A stretch of DNA of 64,000 nt from JAKFWF01 sp963741505 (GCA_963741505.1 CAVUIJ010000007.1:12380-76379), one strand, 5' to 3'. Positions 49,145-59,304 are shown, counted from the first letter of the stretch. The notes: generated by a model not told the origin, from the letters alone. Numbers and translations: made by a program.

Positions 49145-49169
49145 CGCGAGTAGAGCAGGAGCCAGACGC

Positions 49170-50315
49170 ATGAGCGAGCCTTACGCCAGAGGGAGCTCTG
49201 CCGGTGCGCCGGAGGTCGTCGGAGCGATCGATTTACACGTGGACACCGTCCTTCGCATCCTGGATCTCGGGCATGACCTCACCAAAGCCCGGGACGACGG
49301 CTACATGGACTTGCCCAGGATGGCGGAGGGCGGCCTATCCGCCGCGTTCTTCGCCTGTTGCGTGGAGCAGATGCATGTGGCCCGCGGAACAGCATCGCAA
49401 CGACTGGAGTATCAGCTACGTGCGGTGGAAGCCTTTTGCGCCGGCCACCGCGATCTCGTGGACCTCGCCCGCAGCTCCGGCGACGTACGGCGGATCGTGG
49501 CGTCGGGCCGTAAGGCCATACTGTTATGCGTCGAAGGAGGCCAGGCGATCGGCGAAGACATCGCGCAACTGAAGGCGTTGAGGGCAAGGGGCGTGGTCTA
49601 CATCTCGCTCGCGCATTTCGCATCCAATGCCTGGGGCGATTCCGCTACCGACAAACCCATTCACGGCGGGCTAAGCCCGGTTGGCCGCGAGGTAGTCAGG
49701 GAAATGAACCGGCTCGGCATGATGGTCGACGTTTCCCACCTCTCGGACGATGCGTTCTGGCATACGCTTGCGACGAGCCGGCATCCCGTGTTCGCTTCAC
49801 ATTCGTCTGCGAGGGCACTGACGCCGCATCCGCGCAATCTCACGGACGATATGATCAAGGTGCTCGCCGAGCGCGGCGGCGTGATCGGCGTGACGTGGTG
49901 GCCGGAGTACATCTCCACTGCCTACGTGCGTAAACTGGAGACGGTCGCCAGTGGCGGTCACGCAACGGCGACTGCCGGCGCAACGGGACTTTCGGCCATA
50001 TCGCAATTGCTGCTGGCACTCGGCGATGATGACGATGCCAAATACCATGTACTCGACCGTGCTGGCATCCCTTTCCCGACGCTGTCCGATGTCGTCGACC
50101 ACGTCCTCCACGTCCTCGCCATCGGCGGCGAGGACTATGTCTGCATCGGCAGCGACCACGGTGCGGTAAATTTTTCAATCATTGGACTCGAGCAGTGCTC
50201 GAAGCTTCAGGCCCTCGCCGAAGCATTGCGCAATCGTGGTGTCTCGCCGCAAGCGACGACGAAGATCATGGGCCAGAATATTCTGGCGTACATGGATCGC
50301 GTGCAATCGGCTTAG
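49170..50315 (+). CDS. M19 (renal-type) membrane dipeptidase
   Basis: 381 residues from the ATG at 49170. Metal ligands are visible in order: His-x-Asp in 'AIDLHVDTVLRI' (about 22-24), Glu in 'ILLCVEGGQAIGED', His in 'MMVDVSHLSDDAFW', His in 'HPVFASHSSARAL', and Asp in 'VCIGSDHGAV'. M19 enzymes are binuclear zinc amidohydrolases that cleave dipeptides, including D-amino-acid and cysteinylglycine-type substrates. There is no signal peptide, so it is cytoplasmic here. It fits with the gamma-glutamyltransferase at 57592 in a possible gamma-glutamyl-conjugate pathway. Convergent with the aminotransferase gene, 12 bp apart. Confidence 0.9.
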   Translation: MSEPYARGSSAGAPEVVGAIDLHVDTVLRILDLGHDLTKARDDGYMDLPRMAEGGLSAAFFACCVEQMHVARGTASQRLEYQLRAVEAFCAGHRDLVDLARSSGDVRRIVASGRKAILLCVEGGQAIGEDIAQLKALRARGVVYISLAHFASNAWGDSATDKPIHGGLSPVGREVVREMNRLGMMVDVSHLSDDAFWHTLATSRHPVFASHSSARALTPHPRNLTDDMIKVLAERGGVIGVTWWPEYISTAYVRKLETVASGGHATATAGATGLSAISQLLLALGDDDDAKYHVLDRAGIPFPTLSDVVDHVLHVLAIGGEDYVCIGSDHGAVNFSIIGLEQCSKLQALAEALRNRGVSPQATTKIMGQNILAYMDRVQSA

Positions 50316-50327
50316 GGTTCCCTCTTC

Positions 50328-51713
50328 TCAACCCAGCATGTTTTTCGACCGCAGCGAGCCGAGAAGCTCATCGAGCGACCTTGCGAAGATCTCAAGGCCG
50401 AGATCGATCTCCGCGTCGCTGATAATGAGCGGCGGTGTGAACGCCATCGTATGGCCTCCGACCGCCCGGGTATTGAGGCCATGCTTGAAGCAGATGCTAG
50501 ACAATTCCTGGCCGACCTTCAACTTGGGATCAAAGGCGAGACGCGTCTTCTTGTCCTTGACGATCTCGGCTCCCCACATGAGGCCGACGCCGCGCACGTT
50601 GCCGATGAGCGGATGGTCCGCGAGAGCCTTCAGTTTTTTCTCGAGCCTGCGTCCGCGCTCAGCCGCCCTCGGTATGAGTTTATCTTCCTCGTAAATGCGC
50701 AGCGTCTCGCAGGCGACGGCCGCGCAGACGGGATGCCCTCCGTAAGTATAACCGTGACCGAAGACACCGATGCGGTCGCTTTCGCGCCGGACGACATCGT
50801 AGATGCGATCGCTGACGAGCAAGCCAGAGATGGGCAAGTAAGCCGATGACAGCGCCTTGGCGCACGTGAGGAGGTCTGGGGCGAGATTGAAAGTGTCGCT
50901 GCCCCACCAATTGCCTGTGCGTCCAAACCCGCAGATCACCTCGTCGGCGACGAAGAGGATATCGTGGCGTCGAAGCAAATCCTGCACCTTCTCGAAGTAG
51001 GTGGCAGGGGGCGGGTAGAGGCCGCCCGCACCCATCACGGGTTCGGCAAAGAACGCCGCGATGGTTTCCGGTCCCTCCCGCAGGATTGTGGCTTCGAGCT
51101 CCGCCACGAGGCGTGTGGCGTAGTCAGCCTCGCTCTCGCCGGGATTAGACCCGCGATACGTGTCTGGATGAGAGACATGCAGGAAACCCGGTAGCGGCAG
51201 ACCGAAGCTCGCGTGCATGTGCGGCAGGTGGGTGAGGCTCGCGGCGACGACGGTGGTGCCGTGATAGGCCTTGGTGCGCGCGATGATCTTGCGGCGCTGC
51301 GGCTGACCCAGCGCATGCCAATAGTACCAAGCCATCTTGACGGCCGTATCGTTGGCCTCCGAGCCCGATGACTGGAACATCGCCTTTGTCAGCCCCTTTG
51401 GCGCGATCCTGACCAGGCGCTCGGAAAGCTCGATGACGGGCTCGGTCGTGCGATGCGCGAAGGTCTGCATGTAGGCGATGCGGTCGAATTGACGGTCCGC
51501 CGCGGCCTTCAACCGAGGCTCGGAAAAGCCCAAAGATGTGCACCAGAGGCCCGCGTGCATGTCGAGATACCGCTTGCCCGCCTGATCGATGAAGAAGCAT
51601 CCGTCGCCTCCCGTCACGATGGTGGGCCCGAGCTGCTCGTGCAGTGCCGGGTTCGTTTGCGGGTGCATGTGGAACCGGATGTCGCGGTCCCTTAGGGTGA
51701 CATCGGCTGTCAT
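50328..51713 (-). CDS. Class III (omega) aminotransferase, PLP-dependent
   Basis: 461 residues. 'LDMHAGLWCTSLGFSEPRLK' begins the fold; 'FQSSGSEANDTAVKMAWYYW' binds PLP phosphate; 'FVADEVICGFGRTGNWWGSD' holds the PLP-binding Asp; the Schiff-base Lys is in 'LLTCAKALSSAYLPIS'; and 'GHGYTYGGHPVCAAVACETL' is conserved. This is the omega-amino-acid/polyamine:pyruvate transaminase group, consistent with removal of a terminal amine. The start ATG overlaps the stop of the upstream TetR gene (TAATG), so both are co-transcribed. Intact. Confidence 0.9.
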   Translation of the reverse strand: MTADVTLRDRDIRFHMHPQTNPALHEQLGPTIVTGGDGCFFIDQAGKRYLDMHAGLWCTSLGFSEPRLKAAADRQFDRIAYMQTFAHRTTEPVIELSERLVRIAPKGLTKAMFQSSGSEANDTAVKMAWYYWHALGQPQRRKIIARTKAYHGTTVVAASLTHLPHMHASFGLPLPGFLHVSHPDTYRGSNPGESEADYATRLVAELEATILREGPETIAAFFAEPVMGAGGLYPPPATYFEKVQDLLRRHDILFVADEVICGFGRTGNWWGSDTFNLAPDLLTCAKALSSAYLPISGLLVSDRIYDVVRRESDRIGVFGHGYTYGGHPVCAAVACETLRIYEEDKLIPRAAERGRRLEKKLKALADHPLIGNVRGVGLMWGAEIVKDKKTRLAFDPKLKVGQELSSICFKHGLNTRAVGGHTMAFTPPLIISDAEIDLGLEIFARSLDELLGSLRSKNMLG

Positions 51714-52396
51714 TAGCTAGCTCTCCGCTTGGCTTCTTTACGCGTGGTTGTCTGTTGGGCCAGAAATCCGCGAAAGACGGTGGACAGGTCTTGGCGGAGC
51801 ATGGCCCGGAGGTTGGATGGAGTTGCCGTCTCCATCATCAGATAAAGACGGAAGCAATTGCGTGAGACGGCATAGAGGGATCGCGCTGCGCTATCAATAT
51901 CAAGATCGGCGCGGATGATTTCTTCCTGCCGGAGCTTCAGCAGAAATGTCCTCAAGGCGTCAACATGCATGCCCTGGAAGCGAAGCACGCTGTCGCGCCA
52001 TTCGGGCGAGGCCTTCAGGGCGGCCGCCGAAATCTCCCGCCAGATCGGCTTCTCAGAGATGTCGACAAAACCCTGCTCGACGGAGGCTTGCGCAATCTCG
52101 ACAAGCGCCTCAAGCGGATCGGGCGGCAAGGCCTCGAGCATCGGTCCGAGCGATGCTCGCATCTGACGACGGTCCTCCTCCAGAAGGCCCAGCAGGAGCT
52201 CGTGCTTGGAAACGAAGTAGCTGTAGATCGTCGGCACCGAGACCTCGGCGCGTACGGCGATCGCATCGACGCTCGTCTCGTCGTAGCCGAGCGCTCGGAA
52301 CAGATCGGAAGCCGACTGCAGGATCCGCTGCCGCCGGCCTTCGCGGTGGCGCTCGCGCAATCCCAATACCTCGACTTGCCCCATAGTCTGCTGCAC
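51713..52396 (-). CDS. TetR-family transcriptional regulator
   Basis: 227 residues from 52396 (or 223 from the ATG at 52384). N-terminal HTH: 'RILQSASDLFRALGYDETSV', 'AIAVRAEVSVPTIYSYFVSK'. The ligand domain is helical with no recognised effector pocket. Divergent from the substrate-binding protein at 52522; the 125-bp gap contains two overlapping perfect palindromes that are its likely operator. Probably autoregulates itself and the aminotransferase and represses the transporter. Confidence 0.9.
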   Translation of the reverse strand: MQQTMGQVEVLGLRERHREGRRQRILQSASDLFRALGYDETSVDAIAVRAEVSVPTIYSYFVSKHELLLGLLEEDRRQMRASLGPMLEALPPDPLEALVEIAQASVEQGFVDISEKPIWREISAAALKASPEWRDSVLRFQGMHVDALRTFLLKLRQEEIIRADLDIDSAARSLYAVSRNCFRLYLMMETATPSNLRAMLRQDLSTVFRGFLAQQTTTRKEAKRRAS

Positions 52397-52423
52397 CTCG
52401 TTGTCGAGCTTCTCGAACGTTTC

Positions 52424-52445
52424 TTAGTCGACTAAAATATTTTAG
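52424..52445. promoter_or_regulatory. Overlapping palindromes, probable TetR operator
   Basis: TTAGTCGACTAA (52424-52435) and CTAAAATATTTTAG (52432-52445) are both perfect palindromes sharing CTAA. They lie midway between the divergent TetR gene and substrate-binding-protein gene in an AT-rich patch that may also hold the -10 elements. Confidence 0.7.
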
Positions 52446-52521
52446 TATAGTAAAGTTTTTGAACCAAGGCTCCCCTTGCTTGGAAGGGGATGAAAATGAA
52501 ATCCTAGGAGGAGCTTCATTC

Positions 52522-53592
52522 ATGCGACACGCCTCGATATCGCGCCGCGCGGTCATGGCCGGTGGCCTCTCGCTCCCGGTCACAATGGTCGCGGGCACAG
52601 CCCGAGCACAGCAGTCCGCAATGGTGCTGATCGCCGTCTACGCCGGCCAGGATGTCAAGCTCTGGGATCGCGTCGTCGCGCAGCCCTTCAACAAGGACGC
52701 CCCTTTCAAGATCGAGATTTTCGAATCGCCCATGCCTGCGGTGGCCGTCGCGCAGTCCGCCGGAGCCCCGCCCTTCAATGTCGCACTGATGAACTCGGCG
52801 CAGGCTTACGACCTGCACCTCAAGGGCCTACTCACGGAGCTGACCGAGGCGGATGTGCCCGCCATCAAGTCAATCCCGAAGTCCATGTGGCCCATGACCA
52901 AGAGCGGCGGGATACTTGGGGTCCCGATCCACTTTTCTCTTTATGTCGTCGCTTACAATAAGGATCTCGCAAAGGCGTCGGATTTCCAGTCCTGGAACGC
53001 GCTGATCGACAAGAAGTGGAACAAGCAGGTGTCGCTGACGCGGCCTGCAATCCTTGCGCGCAACGACCTCACCTTGTTCTCGAAGGTGTTCGGCGGCAGC
53101 GATACCAATGTCGAACCGGGCTACGACTTCATCGCCAAGTTGGTGTCAAACGCGCTCAACGTCTACACGTCGATGGCGTCGCTGATGTCCCAGATGGGAC
53201 GAGGAGAGGTGGTGGCGGCGCCGTTCTTTTACGACGAGGTCATGCACCTGCATCATCAGGGCGTGAAGAACATCGACTTCGTCATTCCGAAGGAAGGTGC
53301 GCTTGTCATCCCCTATCTCGTTGCCATCCCGAAGGGGGCGAAGAATACGGATGAGGCCAAGAAGCTGCTCAACGCCCTGATCGAGCCCAAGTACCAGGTG
53401 CCGTTCCTTGTCGAGAGCGGTCTTTTGCCCACCAATCCTTCGGTGCCACTTTCGCCGGAGATCGAAGCCTCTCTCGGTGGGAAACTCGATACGATCATGG
53501 CGCGAAATGTTACGGCCGATTGGGCGGTCGTTGCCGCCAATCTCGAGGCGCGCACACGCAAGGTCGAGGAGATCATCAACAAGTCGAAGTAG
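52522..53592 (+). CDS. Polyamine-type ABC substrate-binding protein 2 (Tat signal)
   Basis: 356 residues. The ATG at 52522 was chosen for the AGGAGGAG site upstream and the twin-arginine signal 'SRRAVMAGGLSLPVTMVAGT' ending at 'ARAQ'. Mature fold: 'VLIAVYAGQDVKLWDRVVAQ', 'GGILGVPIHFSLYVVAYNKD', 'LNVYTSMASLMSQMGRGEVV', 'LVIPYLVAIPKGAKN'. Periplasmic binding protein of the PotD/family-1 type. No permease follows on this strand; it presumably serves the transporter at 54785-57514. Convergent paralogue at 53604-54663. Intact. Confidence 0.9.
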   Translation: MRHASISRRAVMAGGLSLPVTMVAGTARAQQSAMVLIAVYAGQDVKLWDRVVAQPFNKDAPFKIEIFESPMPAVAVAQSAGAPPFNVALMNSAQAYDLHLKGLLTELTEADVPAIKSIPKSMWPMTKSGGILGVPIHFSLYVVAYNKDLAKASDFQSWNALIDKKWNKQVSLTRPAILARNDLTLFSKVFGGSDTNVEPGYDFIAKLVSNALNVYTSMASLMSQMGRGEVVAAPFFYDEVMHLHHQGVKNIDFVIPKEGALVIPYLVAIPKGAKNTDEAKKLLNALIEPKYQVPFLVESGLLPTNPSVPLSPEIEASLGGKLDTIMARNVTADWAVVAANLEARTRKVEEIINKSK

Positions 53593-53610
53593 GAGCCTTG
53601 CTCCTACTTC
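53586..53610. terminator. Perfect hairpin between two convergent binding-protein genes
   Basis: GAAGTAGGAGC (53586-53596) pairs with GCTCCTACTTC (53600-53610) across a 3-nt loop. Both stop codons (TAG at 53590-53592 on plus; TAG at 53604-53606 on minus) lie inside the stem, so one structure could end transcription from both sides. There is no long T tract. Confidence 0.7.
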
Positions 53611-54663
53611 AGCTCCTGCAACAGCCGGTCGATCTTTCGGGTCTCAGCCTCGAGGTTGGACCCGATCGTCCACCAGTCAAGACTGATGTTGTGAGCCATG
53701 ACCTCTTCAACGCTATTGCCCATCTCCTTGCGGAGGGACTCGGGGAGAATGGTGTGCTCGATTCATAGGCCAGACGAGGCTCGTTTGCGCAAAGGCAGCT
53801 TGATAGCGCGGCTCTATGATCGTATTCATCAACCGCATTGCGTCGTCGGGATTGCGCGCTCCCTTCGGCAATACCAAAAGATACGGAAGGATCAGGCCGC
53901 CTTCGTCCGGAATCCGCATTGCCACTGCAGTATTGCCGTTGCGCCGCATCATCGCGATCTCATTTGCGTAAAAGGCGGCGGCAATAACCTCGCCGCGGGC
54001 AAGCTGCGCTTCGACCGATGCCATCGACGTGTAGACGTTCAGGGCCTGCGGCACGAGCTTGCGCAGCCAATCGTAGCCCGGCTGGAGGTTCTGCTCGTTG
54101 CCGCCGCTGAGCTTGGCATAGAGCTGAATGTCGTAGGCTGCGAGGAAGTTTGGGCGGGTGATGGAAATCTGCCCCTTCCATTTGGGATCGAGCAGGCTCT
54201 TCCAGGACGCGAAGTCGGACGCCTTGGCCAATTCGGCATTGTAAGCGATGCCGAACAGCCCGAAGTAGACCGGCATCCCCATGAGCTTTCCCTCGGGCGT
54301 GCGCGGCCAATGCCTCTCAGGTATGTTCTTGATGCCGGGAATGTTCTCCGGCGTCATGAGCTCGATCAAATTCCGGCGGATCAATCCAGGCACCGAATAG
54401 GCCGCCACCAGCGCCAAGTTGAACTGCGGCCTGCCTTCCGCTTGCGCCACGCTCGCGGCCGGAAGCGCCGATTCGAACACGTCCGTCATGACGCCCGTCT
54501 CTTTCGTGTAGCGCTCGGTAACGATCGACCGCCAGGCTTGCGTGCCAAGTCCGGCGTATGTGGCGATGATGACTTTTGGTTCTTGCTGGGCAAACACGCG
54601 GGACGAAGGCAGTGCTGGAAGAAGTGGGGCAGAAGCGAGAAGGTGTCGACGGGTGATGCGCAT
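53604..54663 (-). pseudogene. Polyamine-type ABC substrate-binding protein 3 (Tat signal), C-terminal frameshift
   Basis: ATG at 54663 with GAGGAG upstream; signal peptide 'TRRHLLASAPLLPALPSSRV' ending at 'FAQQ'. Paralogous to protein 2 ('LNVYTSMASVEAQLARGEVI', 'LILPYLLVLPKGARNPDDAM'). Near 53750 the frame changes; removing one C continues 'WPMNRAHILPESLRKEMGNS', 'DWWTIGSNLEAETRKIDRLL' to the stop at 53604, about 353 residues. If the lesion is real, only the last 50 or so residues are altered. It is divergent from the ATPase gene at 54785. Confidence 0.85.
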
Positions 54664-54784
54664 GCGCGTCTCCTCTTCGTCGCTGAGAACCACGGCAAAG
54701 GTGGCAAGCAAGTGGAATGGGAGTCAATGAGCAGCTCAGTAGCAAAGGCATTTCAGCCGTGCCGACACAGCACGCGGGTGGCGC

Positions 54785-55847
54785 ATGCCCGGTGAATTGA
54801 GGATTTCAGGCGTCAGCAAGCAATTTCCGGGTGGCGTGCAGGCACTTGATAACGTCTCGCTCAATGTGTCCAACGGAGAATTCGTCAGTCTCCTTGGCCC
54901 GTCGGGCTGTGGGAAAACGACCCTGCTGCGGATCGTAGCGGGCTTTGAGACCGCAGATCAGGGCGAGATCGCGCTCGATGGCAGGAGGCTCGACAACGTC
55001 CCGGCCTACCACCGGCCTGTTGGCATGGTATTTCAGAACCTTGCCCTCTTTCCTCACATGAGCGTTGCTGGAAATCTCGGCTTCAGCCTCAACGTCCGGC
55101 GCGTTGGAGGGGTCGAGACGCGCAGGCGCATCGATGAGGCGCTGGCGCTCGTCGACCTCGAGGGTTTCAGCACCCGAAGCATTCACCAGCTCTCCGGCGG
55201 CCAGCGGCAGCGTGTCGCGCTCGCGCGTGCGCTCATCTCCAAGCCCGACATGCTGCTTCTCGACGAGCCGTTGTCGGCGCTCGATCTGAAGCTGCGGAGA
55301 CAGCTACAGGGCGAACTCAAGCGGCTGCAGCGGCACACCCACACCACGTTCATCTTCGTGACCCATGACCAGGAAGAGGCGATGGCGATGTCAGACCGCA
55401 TCGCCGTCTTCCGGGCGGGCGTCATCGAGCAGGTGGGAACGGCGCAGGAGATTTACCGGCACCCGGCCTCGCGGTTTGTCGCGGAGTTCGTCGGCGAAAC
55501 GAACATTCTTTCGGCACAGCAAAGCGGGCACGAGGTGCACCTTCCGGAGCTCGGCCTGACGCAGCCGGCCCCCGCCAATCTCACGATGGCGGTCGGCAGC
55601 TTCCTGCTATCGGTGCGGCCAGAGAACATATCGGTCTCGGCCAGCCCGGGTGGAAGCCTGTCGGGCATCGTCAAGGAGACGGAATTCGGCGGCATGACGC
55701 TGCGAGTTCCTCATAGAGATACCAGGCCGGAAGGCGCCGATCCGTGCCGCCATGCAAGCCGATCAGGCGGCCGAAATCGAGATTGGAAGAAAGGTGGCGA
55801 TCAAGGTAGACCTCGCATCGGCCGCCGTGCTGGGAGAAGGCCGATGA
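54785..55847 (+). pseudogene. ABC transporter ATPase 2 (PotA-like), one frameshift near the end
   Basis: ATG at 54785. Walker A 'GPSGCGKTTLLRI', 'GMVFQNLALFPHMSVAGNLG', signature 'LSGGQRQRVALARAL', Walker B 'MLLLDEPLSALDLK', 'FIFVTHDQEEAMAMSD'. The frame changes near 55706 in the TOBE domain; removing one C restores 'GMTLRVLIEIPGRKAPIRAA' to a TGA at 55845-55847 that overlaps the permease ATG. Without that repair the frame runs straight into the permease, giving an apparent 635-residue fusion, which I regard as an artefact of the indel. The ATPase core itself is intact. Confidence 0.85.
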
Positions 55848-56692
55848 TCGCCCCTTCCGGCCTCGCCACCTCGCCGCTGACACGGCTCCTGCTCATTGCC
55901 CCGAAGGCAATCCTGGTCGCCGTGTTCCTGGCCACGATCGGCACGGTCGTCATCGGGTCGATACGCGATAACGAGGGACATTTCACCCTTGCGCTCTATG
56001 CCGATCTCCTGAGCAGTAGCACGATCCAGATCCTCACTTGGCGCACGGTCAAGGTGGCCGGGCTCACCACCATCATCTGCGCGCTCATCGGCTACCCGCT
56101 GGCGAGCTACATCGCCAATTCGAAGCGTCGCAATCTTCTTCTAGTGCTCATTATCTCGCCGTGGCTCACGAGCGTGATCGTGCGCACCTTCGGCTGGATC
56201 GTCATCCTCGGAAATCGAGGACTTCTCAACAATACGCTTCGCAGTCTCGGACTCACCGACGGGCCCGTGCGCATTCTGTTCACACCAATGGGAACGATCC
56301 TCGGACTCGTTCACGTCCTTCTGCCGTTCATGATTATCTCGATCCTGGCGACGCTCGTCCGCCTTGACCGCCGGCTGCCCGAAGCCGGGATGAGTCTCGG
56401 CGCGGGGCCATTCGAGACTTTTCTTCGCGTGACGTTACCGCTTAGCCTTCCCGGCGTGCTGTCCGGCTGTTCGATCGTCTATCTCCTCGCCTCGGGTGCC
56501 ATCGTCACACCCATCCTGCTCGGCGGCCTGCGCGACACCATGCTTGGCACGCAGATATTCCAGGAGATTTTTGCACTCTATAACTTCCACCGCGCAGCGG
56601 CCATCGCCATGGTGCTCCTCGTCACCTCGCTCGTCGTCGTCATACCCATTCAGTGGCTCGACTCGCGTCTGCGCAAACTCTCGGGAGCATGA
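55844..56692 (+). CDS. ABC transporter permease 3 (PotB-like)
   Basis: 282 residues from the ATG at 55844, which overlaps the repaired ATPase stop (ATGA). Six helices from 'LLLIAPKAILVAVFLATIGT'; 'PWLTSVIVRTFGWIVILGNR' is typical of PotB; the EAA loop is 'RRLPEAGMSLGAGPFETFLR', then 'VTLPLSLPGVLSGCSIVYLL'. Membrane component of the second importer. Intact. Confidence 0.88.
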   Translation: MIAPSGLATSPLTRLLLIAPKAILVAVFLATIGTVVIGSIRDNEGHFTLALYADLLSSSTIQILTWRTVKVAGLTTIICALIGYPLASYIANSKRRNLLLVLIISPWLTSVIVRTFGWIVILGNRGLLNNTLRSLGLTDGPVRILFTPMGTILGLVHVLLPFMIISILATLVRLDRRLPEAGMSLGAGPFETFLRVTLPLSLPGVLSGCSIVYLLASGAIVTPILLGGLRDTMLGTQIFQEIFALYNFHRAAAIAMVLLVTSLVVVIPIQWLDSRLRKLSGA

Positions 56693-56695
56693 GGC

Positions 56696-57514
56696 GTGAT
56701 GATGCGGCGCGTATTGTGGACCTCGCTCAATTGGGCACTGTTATTGTTCCTGCCGCTTCCACTCGCGGTGGTGGCGGCGATCTCGATTTCTCCCAGCCGG
56801 TTCATCAGCTTCCCGCCCACCGGATTCTCACTGGTATGGTACGAGCAGTTTTTTGCTTCCCCGCAATGGATGACTGCGCTTGGCATCAGCACCGGCATAG
56901 CGATCGTTGCTTCGCTCGTCTCCACGACAGCCGCCGTGATGGCGGCTCTGGCGCTCGAGCAGTCTCGCGAAACGACCCGCGGCGTGATTGAAACCCTGAT
57001 CCTCGCCCCTCTCATCTTCCCTCACGCCGCGATCGGCGTTGCGATCTTCGGCTTCCTCGCCTCGACCTACTATCTGCGAGGCACATACTGGGGCATCTGC
57101 CTCTCACACACTCTGCTCTGCGTGCCATTCGCATATCGTCCTGTCGCGGCCGCCTTCCATAAGCTCGACCGATCTCTTGCCGAGGCAGCGATGAACATGG
57201 GCGCCAGGCCGGCTATGATCTTGTGGCGCATCACGCTGCCGATGGTCGCGCCCGGCATCGTCAGCGCGCTCCTCTTCACCTTCATCGTGTCCTTCGATGA
57301 GATCACGGTGACGCTATTCCTTATGGCGCCCGGCATCACGACATTGCCGCTCACCATCTATTCGCGTCTCGAGCAGAGCGGCGACCCCGTCGTCGCAGCA
57401 GTATCGACCCTGCTGGTTCTTCTGACTCTCGGGCTGGTCCTCCTGCTGCAGCGCACGATTGGGCTCGAATTGTTCGTGAATGCCGACGGAGACGATCGAG
57501 CAAAGTCGAAGTAG
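56696..57514 (+). CDS. ABC transporter permease 4 (PotC-like)
   Basis: 272 residues; GTG at 56696 directly followed by two ATG codons (56699, 56702), so the exact start is open. Six helices from 'LNWALLLFLPLPLAVVAAIS'; the EAA loop is 'LDRSLAEAAMNMGARPAMIL', and 'FTFIVSFDEITVTLFLMAPG' is conserved in PotC proteins. Starts 4 bp after permease 3. Intact. Confidence 0.9.
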   Translation: MMMRRVLWTSLNWALLLFLPLPLAVVAAISISPSRFISFPPTGFSLVWYEQFFASPQWMTALGISTGIAIVASLVSTTAAVMAALALEQSRETTRGVIETLILAPLIFPHAAIGVAIFGFLASTYYLRGTYWGICLSHTLLCVPFAYRPVAAAFHKLDRSLAEAAMNMGARPAMILWRITLPMVAPGIVSALLFTFIVSFDEITVTLFLMAPGITTLPLTIYSRLEQSGDPVVAAVSTLLVLLTLGLVLLLQRTIGLELFVNADGDDRAKSK

Positions 57515-57591
57515 CGTTTGACCAGTTCGAGCCCTCCCCCATATCTCGCGTGCTTAGCCATTCCGTTTCGCACCAGCATTGAGGAGCTGTC

Positions 57592-59304
57592 ATGAAGTCA
57601 ATGCGTCCCACTCTTTATGGAAGCCGTCACGGGGTTTCCGCGGGGCACTATCTCGCAGCGGCTGCCGGCTTCGCCATTCTCGAGGCGGGCGGCAACGCGA
57701 TCGACGCCGGGTGCGCCGCCGGCATCGCACTTGGCCGTGCTCCACCCCGACGAGGTGAATGTAGCGGGCGTCGCGCCGATCATGATCCGCACCGGACAGG
57801 GAAAGGTCGTCACCATCGCCGGGCTCGGTCATTGGCCGAAGAGCTTTCCAGCCGACCTCTTCATGCGCAAGTACGACGGCAAGATGCCACTCGGGATTCT
57901 GCGCACCGTCGTGCCCGCGGCGCCGGATGCGTGGATCACGGCGCTGACCGATTACGGCACTATGTCGTTCGGCGACGTGGCACAGGCCGCGATCCGCTAT
58001 GCGAAGGAGGGGTTCGCCGTCTTCGAGTACCTTGCCGGTCAGATCAAGCACTACGAGGACGGATACCGGTCGTGGCCCTCGAACGCCGCGATCTTTCTGC
58101 CGGGCGGCCAAGTGCCAAAGGCCGGCGACCGGTTCATCCAGACCGACCTCGCCGGCACATTGCAGTACATGGTCGATGAAGAGCGCGTGGCATCGAAGCG
58201 CGGTCGCGTCGCGGGCCTGCAGGCCGCGCGCGCTGCCTTCTATAGCGGCGACATCGCCGCAGAGATCGTGCCGATTTCCATAAGCAGAATGGCGGCTATC
58301 TCACGCGGGAGGATCTTGCCGGGTTCCATTGCCGCTACGAGGAGCCGGTTCGCACCCGCTGGCGCGACTTCGAGGTTATCACGTGCGGGCCCTGGTGCCA
58401 GGGGCCGATGCTCGCGCAGGCGCTGCGTAATGATCGAGACCGCCGGCGGCCTCGAAGGAGCTGTCCCACAACAGCGCGGACTACATTCACCTGATCACCG
58501 AGATCATGAAGGCCGCCTGCAGCCGATCGCGAGTATCGCTACGGCGACCCGTTGTTCGTCGATGTGGGGTTGGACGAACTCCTGTCGCCGGCCCACGTGC
58601 GTGCCAGGGTGGAGGCCATCGACATGCAGCGCGCAATGCCGGACATGCCGCCACCATTCGGGCGATACCCGGCAACATGCCGCCGCGCCGTGCGCAAGGC
58701 GCGAGCGAGCCCGATCGAGCCCGACACATCCTACTGCTGCGCCGTGGATCGCTGGGGAAATGCGATGTCGGCCACGCCGTCCGACGGCTCATGGCGCTCT
58801 CCTGTGATCCCGGGCCTTGGGATCGTTCCGTCGGGGCGCGGGACGCAATCGCGTCCCGATCCTCGCCACCCGTCAGGCGTCGCACCAGGCAAGCGGCCGC
58901 GACTCACGCCCAACCCCGCGATTGCCGTGCGCGACGACGGCAGCGTCATGCCGTTCGGCGCGCCAGGTGGCGACGTCCAGGTGCAGGCGATGCTGCAGGT
59001 ATTCCTCAACGCCTTCCACTTCGGCATGGATATCCAGGAGGCAATCGAGCAGCCGCGATTCGCCACGTTCAGCTTCCCGAACTCGTTCGCCCCTTACACC
59101 CACTTGCCAGGCCGCCTCAATCTTGAGGATCGCTTTGCCAAAGCCACGATCGAGGATCTGAGCAAGCGCGGTCATGATGTCGAGCTTTGGGCGGCATACT
59201 CCCGTCGCGCCTGCGCGGTGGAGGCGATCCTGCTCGATGCGAAAACTGGCTTCCTGCGCGCCGGCGCCGACTTCCGCCAGCCCGCATACGCGATGGTCAA
59301 TTGA
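57592..59304 (+). pseudogene. Gamma-glutamyltransferase, multiply frameshifted
   Basis: ATG at 57592 with GAGGAG upstream; 'GRHGVSAGHYLAAAAGF'-like start, then 'ILEAGGNAIDAGCAAGIAL'. The sequence continues through five frame changes (about 57724, 58272, 58436, 58460, 58515), each reparable by one base: 'AVLHPDEVNVAGVAPIMIRT', 'FHKQNGGYLTREDLAGFHCR', 'YGDPLFVDVGLDELLSP'. The catalytic Thr would be in 'PDTSYCCAVDRWGNAMSATP', and 'MPFGAPGGDVQVQAMLQVFL' closes the small-subunit fold. About 570 residues originally. Gamma-glutamyltransferases cleave or transfer gamma-glutamyl groups. The most damaged gene of the metabolic block. Confidence 0.85.

Noticed and set aside
54785..56692. An apparent 635-residue ATPase-permease fusion
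   Set aside because: The frame joins two genes only because of a one-base shift in the TOBE domain. Removing that base restores an ATPase stop overlapping the permease ATG, as in the sister operon.
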